IMG/VR virus record: IMGVR_UViG_3300023170_003561
Span: 1 to 27,835 of that record
Length of the DNA stretch: 27,835 nt
Origin: a virus
Reading direction: 5' to 3' (one strand)
Shown: positions 14,060-21,441 of the stretch, one piece after another
Numbering within the stretch: position 1 is the first letter of the stretch
Layout: every line of letters begins with the position of its first letter
Notes under the pieces: generated by a model
What the model was told of the DNA's origin: nothing
The model's input: only the letters and a program-made list of their open reading frames with translations
Database searches by the model: none
Made by a program: the position numbers and the translations under genes

Positions 14060-14775
14060 ACGTACATCCCCGTTTTAGCAAAAGCATTTTCAAAGTTAGT
14101 TTTGTTAGCAATATTTCTATGATATTTAAGAAACTTGATAAAGATGTTCGCCGTATCTTTAACGTCCTGCAATGCGTCGTGAGCCTTGTCGAAACTTTCT
14201 TCTGGAAAACCTAACCATCTACGATTATTATCCATTGAGATAGATTTAACATCAGGATTTGATTCAGTCCACATCCAAACGTTCTGCATTACATCTACAC
14301 TCCTGATTTTATTGAATAGGTTAGGATTTCCATCCTCTCCAACCTGTTTACCTCTCACTCCAACAGAACTGAATTCTCCACGACACAATCTATCTATGAT
14401 TGGAAGGTCGAATCCAACTATATTATAGCCAACAGGAATAGCAGCGTTAAAAGAATTACTAGTTTTATTGAATTTTTTTACCCATTTTACAAAATTATTC
14501 CAGACAATATCTAGTTCCGGTGCTTGATCTATTTGCTCTCTCGTTTTTCCTGTGACTTTTAGAGCACCATCTTCAAGTGGGTCAAGACCTAGTTCAATAG
14601 CTTTTTCATCATCAATAACGGCACGAATTTCACTGTTAAACTCTCCCCCAGACTTGATTTCAAGCGTTCTAGGGTCAAGCATTACAGCGGCAAGCTGCGT
14701 TGGTTGGGTCTTGTGCGGATTACGGCTCCCTGTTTCGAAATCGAAGACACAATATGGCGTAAAATTAAGTGGCAT
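14056..14775 (-). CDS. DnaQ-like DEDDh 3'-5' exonuclease (proofreading type)
   Basis: 239 aa. Exo I is VFDFETG (10-16, D12 and E14). Exo II is YNIVGFDLPIID (117-128, D123). Exo III is AHDALQDVKDT (198-208) with H199 and D204, so all four acidic residues and the histidine of the DEDDh family are present. Such enzymes remove mismatched 3' nucleotides. The polymerase III alpha-type enzyme nearby has no exonuclease domain, so this is the natural candidate for its proofreading subunit (an epsilon analogue). AAGGA lies about 7 nt before the ATG. A second role as a general nuclease cannot be excluded. Confidence 0.9.
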   Translation of the reverse strand: MPLNFTPYCVFDFETGSRNPHKTQPTQLAAVMLDPRTLEIKSGGEFNSEIRAVIDDEKAIELGLDPLEDGALKVTGKTREQIDQAPELDIVWNNFVKWVKKFNKTSNSFNAAIPVGYNIVGFDLPIIDRLCRGEFSSVGVRGKQVGEDGNPNLFNKIRSVDVMQNVWMWTESNPDVKSISMDNNRRWLGFPEESFDKAHDALQDVKDTANIFIKFLKYHRNIANKTNFENAFAKTGMYV

Positions 14776-14777
14776 AT

Positions 14778-15077
14778 TTATTCCTTTTCTCTTTCGTAAA
14801 TTTCATTTAAAATCATCTCTATATCTTCTAGTTCACGATATATATTATCTATTTTTGACCTAATTGATCTAATATTACCTCTCGTGACAGTATCCTCAAG
14901 AACATTCTGTGTTGCTTCCTCACTTCCACACATTCTTAATTGTTCAATAGCCTCTGGAGATATCCATAGATCATTCGTTTTTGGATCATTATTTAAAAAC
15001 ATGGTTTCAAAATGACCATTGGGACACTTGAATTCTTCGGTGATTTTTTCTTCACATTGAATGCACCATTTATTCAA
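14778..15077 (-). CDS. Small zinc-finger plus coiled-coil protein (99 aa)
   Basis: No family recognised. The N-terminus MNKWCIQCEEKITEEFKCPN has a C5-x2-C8...C18-x3-H22 arrangement suited to one zinc ion. The C-terminal 40 residues (RSIRSKIDNIYRELEDIEMI) form a strongly helical, heptad-like region likely to oligomerise. A DNA- or protein-binding adaptor is plausible in this replication context but is inference. It overlaps the SLOG gene by 4 nt, and 2 nt separate it from the exonuclease start. Confidence 0.65.
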   Translation of the reverse strand: MNKWCIQCEEKITEEFKCPNGHFETMFLNNDPKTNDLWISPEAIEQLRMCGSEEATQNVLEDTVTRGNIRSIRSKIDNIYRELEDIEMILNEIYEREKE

Positions 15078-15499
15078 AACTCTACCTCCGCAGCCGCATC
15101 CAAGATATCACTCTCATAAGGAGCGTGACAATACAGTTCAAGCTCTTTTTCCTTTGCCTTACGAATCATGTCGGCACTATCATTAGACCCTGTATCAATA
15201 GCGATACAAGCTTCGGCGTACATAGTCATTTTTTCGTTACGAATAGGTCCAGCTTTAGCATTGTACTTACCATAAGCATTCTCTTTAACAATAGCTTCTG
15301 GATGATCAATATCCTTCCATTCAGCTTTGAACTTTACGCACTTAACTCCGTTCTCTCTAGCCCATCTTTCACCGAGAGCATCAGCACCTTTGGCAGCACC
15401 GATAACTACTTCCGTAATTTCTATGCCACTTTTTTCTATTGCTAAACACAACTCCTCATAATCAGTAAAATCACGAGGTCCACAAATAATCGTTTTCAT
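15074..15499 (-). CDS. SLOG-fold protein (DUF2493/YspA-like)
   Basis: 141 aa from the ATG at 15499, which has AAGGA about 8 nt upstream; the longer frame to 15535 adds 12 residues without a good ribosome binding site. MKTIICGPRDFTDYEELCLA is the signature of the DUF2493/YspA family. VVIGAAKGADALGERWAREN (31-50) is the nucleotide-binding G.a.GaD loop, and GPIRNEKM (84-91) is the third conserved block. These Rossmann-like proteins are thought to bind nucleotides or nucleotide-derived ligands and are common in phages, but their biochemical role is unknown. Here it sits between the polymerase and exonuclease genes. Confidence 0.85.
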   Translation of the reverse strand: MKTIICGPRDFTDYEELCLAIEKSGIEITEVVIGAAKGADALGERWARENGVKCVKFKAEWKDIDHPEAIVKENAYGKYNAKAGPIRNEKMTMYAEACIAIDTGSNDSADMIRKAKEKELELYCHAPYESDILDAAAEVEF

Positions 15500-15500
15500 T

Positions 15501-15755
15501 CTATTTATCCTTCCTATCGTATTTCCTGCACTCATCTATAAAAAACCTTACTGCCTTATTCAAATCATTGAACAAAACATCTCCTTCATACATCTTTGTT
15601 TCCTTATTGTATTTGGAGCCAGATAAATTTACCTGATATGGCTTATTCGTCTTAAATGGATACCTGAGTACTTTCGAAAGATCACAGATAGTGTTACCTC
15701 TGTATTCGACAGCTCCACCAAACATTACAATTCCCTTTATATTCTCAAACTTCAT
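15501..15755 (-). CDS. Uncharacterised small protein (84 aa)
   Basis: No family recognised. The 84-aa protein has a beta-rich first half (KGIVMFGGAVEYRGNTICDL) and ends with a basic helix (AVRFFIDECRKYDRKDK). It overlaps the 3' end of the polymerase gene by 11 nt, and its stop is 1 nt from the SLOG start, so it is co-translated with replication genes. Function not inferable. Confidence 0.65.
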   Translation of the reverse strand: MKFENIKGIVMFGGAVEYRGNTICDLSKVLRYPFKTNKPYQVNLSGSKYNKETKMYEGDVLFNDLNKAVRFFIDECRKYDRKDK

Positions 15756-18309
15756 AATTATCCACCATCCAGACTACCTCATTTTTGTTTAGGCTTTTCA
15801 AAGTTTCATATTCATAGAGCATTCTATTTCTGCTCACATTACTATTTTTCCCTAATAGCGATCCTGTGCATATCAAAGGAACACTAGCTCTCTTGTTGAG
15901 GCCAGAAAGAATCAACATGAGAATTTCGATCCAAGTAAAATCCTCTACCTTCTTACCTAATTTTAGCTCGGCTTCATCGATTTTTCGAAAAAAATCATCA
16001 CAATCTTTATCTCCGACGCTTTTTATTCTAGAAAGACCGTAGAAAATAGAGTTCTTTTCTTCATCATAATGAAAATCACGGTAGAGATTAGAAAGATTTG
16101 GGGGATTAATATCAATTGAGAATGTTCTACAATCCATAACAAGATCGCGAACCTCATCTTTCCACATTGGTTTTTTGTGTGCATGGTTCAGATATTTCTC
16201 AAAAAATATAGGAGTATCGTGAACCTTACAATAGGCCGACCAATAAGCATTTACAGCATAAACCACACTATGGCTAGCGTTGAACGAATATCTGTTTGCC
16301 TTTTCGATATTATCAAAAATATCCATAGCGATTTTAGCGTCTACAAGTCCAACCTCTTCACAACCATCAATGAATTTTTGCTTTAGCTCTTTCATAAGCT
16401 TTGCATTTTTCTTACCAATAGCTTTTCTCAAGTCATCAGAAAGTTCTTCGGAAAATCCCGCAAGCTTAGTTGCGATTTTCATCGCCTGTTCTTGATATAC
16501 AATAATCCCATAAGTATCTTTTAGGATAGGTTCAAGAGAAGGGTGAAGATAATCAAAACTAGCACCAAATTTACGATCAACGTAGTGCTGTGTCATACTC
16601 TTACCTTCGAGAGAAGCACCTAACGCCCCCGGTCTTAATAAAGCAGAGAGGTCTGACAATTCCTTGATACTTCTAGGTTTAACTTTTGCTGACCAAGTTT
16701 GACCAGTATCTGAGTCTAATTGAAATACTCCCTTAGTTCTTCCTTCACACATCAGATCCCAAACCTCTTCATCATCAAAATTATTCAACTCAGAAAGTGT
16801 TTTAATCTTTTTGCTCTTGTTTACGATCCCCAAGATTTTACTGAGAATATCTACCCCAAGAATATCGAGTTTAAGTCCACCCATATACTCGACTTCTTTC
16901 ATAGTGATCGTACTTACAATATCGCCGTCATCATCAATACGAACTGGCATAAAGTTCTTAATTGGATCTGGAGAAATAACAACAGCAGCAGCATGTTTTC
17001 CGTGCTGTCTATAGATTCCTTCAATTTCTACAGCAAGCTTGAATACTTCCGCATAATCACCAACATAATGAAATTCACCGTCATCATTAGATACTACTCG
17101 ACAATATTTGTCCATTATTTTTGGACGATGTTTTAGAGTCCATAGTAGCAGAGAAGTCTCTTCTACATCTTCCATCTGGTCTTCGACCTTTGCCTTTTCT
17201 GGCATCATCTTAGTGATTTCCTTAATCTCACCAAATGGAAGATCGGTTTTTTGCTTGAACGCAATCTCTAGAGCAGAACGAGCCTGAAATGTACCAAACG
17301 TTCCAATATGACACACATTCTCATTACCATACCTCTGTTTAATATATTCTAGAACATCTGCTCTGTTTTCAGACGGAATATCCACATCAATATCTGGAAG
17401 CTCAACTCTCGTAGCGGTGTTTCTTGATTTATTATAGAAACGACCGAACAGAAGGTTGTATTCGATAGGATCTGTTTGAGTGACCCCAATTAGATACGAG
17501 ACAAGGCAACCGGCAGCACTCCCTCTCCCCGGTCCCGGCAACCACCCTTGATCGCGAACGTAATTCACAATGTCCCACACGATCAGAAAATATGAAGAAA
17601 GTCCAGCACCTTGCAGTACCTCAAGTTCATATTTTACTCTATCGGCGTACTCCTTTTCTTTTTCAGGGGTGTCTATTTTGTCTGTACCCTTTAGCTTTTC
17701 ACGCCAACCGTCTCTACAAAGCTGTCTTAGAAACTCGTCTGGGGAAAGATTGTTTGGGCAAGAAAAAGAGGGGAGGATAGGTCTAGACGCCAATCCATAA
17801 TCCTCAACGCTATCTGCAAGTTCTTTTGCTCTTAGGTACTCTTCATTAGTTTCATATTCGGAAACAAAATCAGATTCACTAAGAACTTTCCTTTTCTCTT
17901 CAGGGGTTGTTTCTTTATTAGAGTTTACAAGTAGCTCTAGTTCCGCATAGTCTCCATCAAAGTAGTTTGCGGTCTTATCAGAAAAAAGACGAAGGTTTTT
18001 ATTGAGTTGAAGATCAGCAATCTCTGACTCAGAGACGGTTTCTCCAAGTCCCATCTTGGAACAGACAGAGATGAGAGTATTCAGTCCATCTCTATTAAGA
18101 GCATAAAATGGAAGTCCGTCGAGTTCCACTCCAATTACCGGCTTGACTTCTTCATCCTTACACGCCTTGTAGAAGTCTACCATCCCCGATATCGTATTTT
18201 TATCGCAGATCCCAACAAACTTCCACTCTTTTTCTTTTGCTAATTTTGCAAGCTGTTTAGGCTTAATAAAAGAAGAGTGTAACGAATTGTGAGTGTAGTT
18301 TCTTAGCAT
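15745..18309 (-). CDS. DNA polymerase III alpha-type polymerase (PHP-palm-fingers, OB domain absent)
   Basis: 854 aa, a C-family replicative polymerase. A short PHP-like domain (about 1-70) precedes the palm: LPGPGRGSAAGCLVSYLIGV (257-276), then the acidic motif PDIDVD (305-310) and KLDILG with D482, giving the expected three catalytic aspartates. Fingers motifs follow: YRQHGKHAAAVVIS (433-446), GVFQLDSD (527-534), GIIVYQEQAM (601-610) and YSFNASHSVVYA (674-685). The protein ends just past the thumb/finger region at NYEV. The clamp-binding, OB and tau-binding regions of cellular DnaE (about 1160 aa) are missing; an OB part appears in a separate gene at 12552-13061. GGGGAG precedes the start, 5 nt after the previous stop. 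No separate sliding clamp or loader is seen here. Confidence 0.93.
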   Translation of the reverse strand: MLRNYTHNSLHSSFIKPKQLAKLAKEKEWKFVGICDKNTISGMVDFYKACKDEEVKPVIGVELDGLPFYALNRDGLNTLISVCSKMGLGETVSESEIADLQLNKNLRLFSDKTANYFDGDYAELELLVNSNKETTPEEKRKVLSESDFVSEYETNEEYLRAKELADSVEDYGLASRPILPSFSCPNNLSPDEFLRQLCRDGWREKLKGTDKIDTPEKEKEYADRVKYELEVLQGAGLSSYFLIVWDIVNYVRDQGWLPGPGRGSAAGCLVSYLIGVTQTDPIEYNLLFGRFYNKSRNTATRVELPDIDVDIPSENRADVLEYIKQRYGNENVCHIGTFGTFQARSALEIAFKQKTDLPFGEIKEITKMMPEKAKVEDQMEDVEETSLLLWTLKHRPKIMDKYCRVVSNDDGEFHYVGDYAEVFKLAVEIEGIYRQHGKHAAAVVISPDPIKNFMPVRIDDDGDIVSTITMKEVEYMGGLKLDILGVDILSKILGIVNKSKKIKTLSELNNFDDEEVWDLMCEGRTKGVFQLDSDTGQTWSAKVKPRSIKELSDLSALLRPGALGASLEGKSMTQHYVDRKFGASFDYLHPSLEPILKDTYGIIVYQEQAMKIATKLAGFSEELSDDLRKAIGKKNAKLMKELKQKFIDGCEEVGLVDAKIAMDIFDNIEKANRYSFNASHSVVYAVNAYWSAYCKVHDTPIFFEKYLNHAHKKPMWKDEVRDLVMDCRTFSIDINPPNLSNLYRDFHYDEEKNSIFYGLSRIKSVGDKDCDDFFRKIDEAELKLGKKVEDFTWIEILMLILSGLNKRASVPLICTGSLLGKNSNVSRNRMLYEYETLKSLNKNEVVWMVDNYEV

Positions 18310-18314
18310 TATCT

Positions 18315-19358
18315 TTAACTCCCCGGTGCATGATAGTAAGAGATATCGAAGTCATCTCTTTTAAGACTCTTCATTGTTTCATCAAGTCCCACATATTTAA
18401 CACTTGCCTCAACAAAATCACAGATTCTAGTGTTTGTTCCGGGCCAATTTTCCTTACCGTACCTACACATAAAACACTTATTTTTCTCGGGTTTCCCGTC
18501 TGCCATTATCTTGTTTGAATACTTCACGCAACTTGGAAGATCATTCTCCAAAACCTGAGTATACTTCTTTTTCAGTTTTTCCATGAAAATTTCTTCATGT
18601 TCGTCATCAAAGCAGAAACTAAAAGCACCACCATCCCGAATAAAATATATCGTCATGATAATGTTATATTCAGGATACATTTTTCTAAGAGCATAATAAT
18701 AAAGAAGTAGTTGAGGATCTTGATCGAGATATTCGTAATCTTTCTCCTCTCCAGTCGCCCAATTCTTTCTAGCTCCAGTTTTGTAATCTATCACTTGTAA
18801 AGTGTTCTCGTCTTCTTTAACAACTAGATCGATTGTGCCTTTTAGACTCAGATATCCAGTCATCTTAGTTCCGTCTGGTAAGACCTGATCTAATTTTGCC
18901 CAATCCTCTTTAATTTCAATATCAAAGTGTTGTTCTGGCTTGAAAATTTCTTGATTACGAGGATCATAGCGACCATCTTTAAACGTTAAAGCTTCATTAA
19001 GCCACTCTACACAAAATTTCCAGTCTGCATTTGTATAATCTTTCTCACATTTAGAAGTGTAGTATTCGTAACACTCTTCCAACATTCTATCTACAAATTC
19101 TTGAGTTCTTAATTCTGACTTGTTGATTTTGATTTCACCAACAGCATCATCATCTAAGATCAATTTTCTCTTTTTTGGATTTTCCTGCTCGTAGAGTTTG
19201 AGTCCCGCCAAAATTTCCATAACCTTATGAATTACGGTTCCTTTGTTTGCGGCTTTCCCAGATCCTCCATGAATCCCAAGATTGTAAGATATGAAATATT
19301 GCATTTCGCACATATCATATCCGTTCATGCTCGAACTTCTAAAGTAATTAGCATACAT
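18315..19358 (-). CDS. Cas4/RecB-type PD-(D/E)XK nuclease with Fe-S cysteine cluster
   Basis: 347 aa. The nuclease core includes H44 (GTVIHKVMEIL), D177 (GTIDLVV), D191-Y-K193 (VIDYKTG) and a QxxxY motif at Q216...Y220 (QLLLYYYAL); this is the RecB/Cas4 branch of the PD-(D/E)XK superfamily. C17 near the N-terminus together with C295, C298 and C313 near the C-terminus form the four-cysteine cluster that binds [4Fe-4S] in AddB and Cas4. It likely processes DNA ends in replication-linked recombination. No CRISPR array or other Cas gene is present, so I do not call it Cas4. It overlaps the dNMP kinase by 1 nt (TAATG). Confidence 0.88.
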   Translation of the reverse strand: MYANYFRSSSMNGYDMCEMQYFISYNLGIHGGSGKAANKGTVIHKVMEILAGLKLYEQENPKKRKLILDDDAVGEIKINKSELRTQEFVDRMLEECYEYYTSKCEKDYTNADWKFCVEWLNEALTFKDGRYDPRNQEIFKPEQHFDIEIKEDWAKLDQVLPDGTKMTGYLSLKGTIDLVVKEDENTLQVIDYKTGARKNWATGEEKDYEYLDQDPQLLLYYYALRKMYPEYNIIMTIYFIRDGGAFSFCFDDEHEEIFMEKLKKKYTQVLENDLPSCVKYSNKIMADGKPEKNKCFMCRYGKENWPGTNTRICDFVEASVKYVGLDETMKSLKRDDFDISYYHAPGS

Positions 19359-20290
19359 TAAATATTTTTTCCCTCTTTAGCTGGATTGATTTTCATTGTG
19401 GCAGAACTTCTTTTCTGTACCAAGTCTTTTATAGCTATAAAAAAATCCCCTTTTGGGACAAAGGTCTGAATCCATCCCCAATCCTTGAGGATTTTAACAG
19501 CTTCATCGCACATCTCTCTAATGTTCATATCCTGATTATCAATCACAGCATCGCATTTTTCAAGATCGAATGAATTTTCGGACTTGTGTTTATCGTCAAA
19601 TGGATTTCTAGTTAGACCAATTATTTTGCCATTATTTTCTTGTACGGCATCTATTTCATTATTGAAACGACAGTCAGAAATAACAGCAACTCCAGAATTC
19701 TCTGTAAGGATATCCTTCATGCAACGATTGACCCATATCGACTCATACATTTTCCTCATAATATCGCTACCGAAGAATTGTAGAAATTCGCGAATGGTCA
19801 TTGGTCCGGGTTCGTGATACGACAAACACTCATCTAAAAGCATACCGCTCGTTTCCTGTACAGCACGATCATTGTAGACATTATCAGTACATACTCCCGG
19901 CATGTTTTCCCAACGAAGATGCTCCATTACTGTTTTTTTGTCTTTATCAGTACCATATACAAGATTGCGAGGACACTCAAATAAATCGATAGCGATTTCT
20001 TTTAGTGACTCAGCAAAGCTATAATTCTTAATAAAAGGCCACATTGAATCAGCAGCCCATCTTGCAAAACGGAAATCATTAGTTTGATCAACCGTTAACT
20101 TTACTGTTGCAAGCTGTTCCTTACCATCAATTATAGTTGGTAGACCTTCTACAATCAACTCCCCCTCTTCGTCAATTGCGAAGTTTGTAATAATACCATT
20201 CCACTGTAATTGTAAACCATGCAGAAAATTAGAGAGGGTATTTTTACCCGCTTGTTTTTTTCCTGCAATACCTAAAATTTTCTGTTCCAT
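19358..20290 (-). CDS. Deoxynucleoside monophosphate kinase
   Basis: 310 aa. The P-loop is GIAGKKQAGKNTLSNFL (7-23), where GKKQAGKN fits GxxxxGK[ST/N]. Other blocks, FAESLKEIAIDLFECPRNLV and REFLQFFGSDIMRKM, match the phage dNMP kinase fold (the T4 gp1 group). VAVISDCRFNNEIDAVQENN carries the conserved D-C-R-F-x-N-E motif, and GKIIGLTRNPF the nearby strand. It would phosphorylate dNMPs, possibly including modified ones, to dNDPs for replication. It overlaps the primase gene by 1 nt (TAATG) and is followed by the Cas4-like nuclease. The length exceeds T4 gp1 (241 aa), with an insertion around residues 28-75. Confidence 0.88.
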   Translation of the reverse strand: MEQKILGIAGKKQAGKNTLSNFLHGLQLQWNGIITNFAIDEEGELIVEGLPTIIDGKEQLATVKLTVDQTNDFRFARWAADSMWPFIKNYSFAESLKEIAIDLFECPRNLVYGTDKDKKTVMEHLRWENMPGVCTDNVYNDRAVQETSGMLLDECLSYHEPGPMTIREFLQFFGSDIMRKMYESIWVNRCMKDILTENSGVAVISDCRFNNEIDAVQENNGKIIGLTRNPFDDKHKSENSFDLEKCDAVIDNQDMNIREMCDEAVKILKDWGWIQTFVPKGDFFIAIKDLVQKRSSATMKINPAKEGKNI

Positions 20291-21441
20291 TATTTTTCCT
20301 CTTTTAATAACATTGCTTCTTTGAACGTCTTGGGGAGTTTATCTAATATATGCTCCTGAAACTCCTCTTTTGTTAGATCGGCTACATCTGCCTTCTCTTC
20401 TTGTGTTTTATAAAATCTCTGAATGTCTCTCATCAGTGACTTCGGAATAACTGGTCGATGGATATTGTATCTCCTGCCACATTTCTTGGCGATTTTTTCT
20501 GCTGCCTTTTCTCCAGCATCATCAAAATCTGTGAGTATGACCATATTTTGAATCATGGTTTTCTCCAAGACCAATAGTTGACTTTCAGAGAGGTCACACC
20601 CCATCAGCCCAATGCAATTTTCAGCACCGGATTCGTAACAACGCCAAACATCGCCTTGTCCTTCAACTACGAACACAGTCATTATAGTCTCAATTAGCGA
20701 CTTTGATTGATTAAATCCATAAAAAAGTGAAGAAAAGACACCTTTTGAGGTAGAATTCTTCCATTTCGGGTATTCATTATTCTCATAAATCTTTCTTCCA
20801 GTGCAGCCAGCATATCTTCCGTCTTCGGTGTAAACTGGAACCACTGCCCTAAAAGCCATTGGCTTATCCTTGTCCATACAGTCGCCAACATCAAATTTAT
20901 ATAGAGTTTCAGGTTCATAGTATGTCCGTCTCTTTAATATATTTGGATTGGTGAGTTTTCCAGTGTAATACTGAGATGGAATATCCAGCTTATTGATAAT
21001 CGTTTCTCTTGAAATATTTGGTAATTCCAGTTCCTTATTTTTCTTTTCAAAAACATCAAAAAGGTTAGATTTGTTATTATTGTACTTTTTCGAAGACACG
21101 GAAAAATCTATATCTCCAACCAAACTTTTTGCACAGTTGATCACCTGTGGAAAAGCGATTTCTTCATCATTCAGGCAACTTAATATCCCTTGAATAAATC
21201 CGAAAATATTATTGCCGTAGTCGTCATGACATCCACGAGTCCAACATACCCAATTCCCCTTAGCGGAATCTCCATCGGTAAAAATACACGCTCCAGTTGG
21301 ATTATCTCCATTATGGACCGGACAGGGAAACACTAGTCTGTTGTGTTCCTCAGTGTATTCTATATGGAATTTATCTAGAATCTTCTTAGGATCTTCATTA
21401 AGAGATTCAGCTATCTTGAATATCTGTTCCTGAGCTATCAT
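20290..21441 (-). CDS. DnaG-type primase
   Basis: 383 aa from the ATG at 21441; GAGGG is 8 nt upstream, so I prefer it to a TTG at 21447. The zinc-binding module is C40-P-V-H43...C66...C71-H72, in the CHCC/CHC2 style with one extra histidine. The TOPRIM core has E260 (VVEGQGDVW) and D305-F-D307 (ILTDFDDAG), the metal-binding residues for RNA primer synthesis. AGCTGRKIYE (211-220) fits the RNA-polymerase basic domain. The protein is shorter than cellular DnaG (about 580 aa) and lacks a clear DnaB-binding C-domain. It overlaps the helicase gene by 35 nt and is probably co-translated with it. Confidence 0.9.
   Translation of the reverse strand: MIAQEQIFKIAESLNEDPKKILDKFHIEYTEEHNRLVFPCPVHNGDNPTGACIFTDGDSAKGNWVCWTRGCHDDYGNNIFGFIQGILSCLNDEEIAFPQVINCAKSLVGDIDFSVSSKKYNNNKSNLFDVFEKKNKELELPNISRETIINKLDIPSQYYTGKLTNPNILKRRTYYEPETLYKFDVGDCMDKDKPMAFRAVVPVYTEDGRYAGCTGRKIYENNEYPKWKNSTSKGVFSSLFYGFNQSKSLIETIMTVFVVEGQGDVWRCYESGAENCIGLMGCDLSESQLLVLEKTMIQNMVILTDFDDAGEKAAEKIAKKCGRRYNIHRPVIPKSLMRDIQRFYKTQEEKADVADLTKEEFQEHILDKLPKTFKEAMLLKEEK

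Noticed and set aside
14552-14863. Plus-strand open frame of 103 codons opposite the exonuclease
   Set aside because: The opposite strand carries a complete DEDDh motif set; this frame is Ser-rich shadow sequence.
16720-17136. Plus-strand open frame of 138 codons opposite the polymerase
   Set aside because: It is antisense to conserved polymerase motifs and has no recognisable domain.
15745-18309. Intein or split intein at the polymerase C-terminus
   Set aside because: The protein ends NYEV with no Cys/Ser start motif, no intein blocks, and no HN-type splice end in the OB-fold gene, so the gap is a gene split rather than protein splicing.
18315-19358. CRISPR-Cas4 assignment for the PD-(D/E)XK nuclease
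   Set aside because: No CRISPR array or Cas1/Cas2 in the window; its neighbours are replication genes, and RecB-type nucleases share the same motifs.
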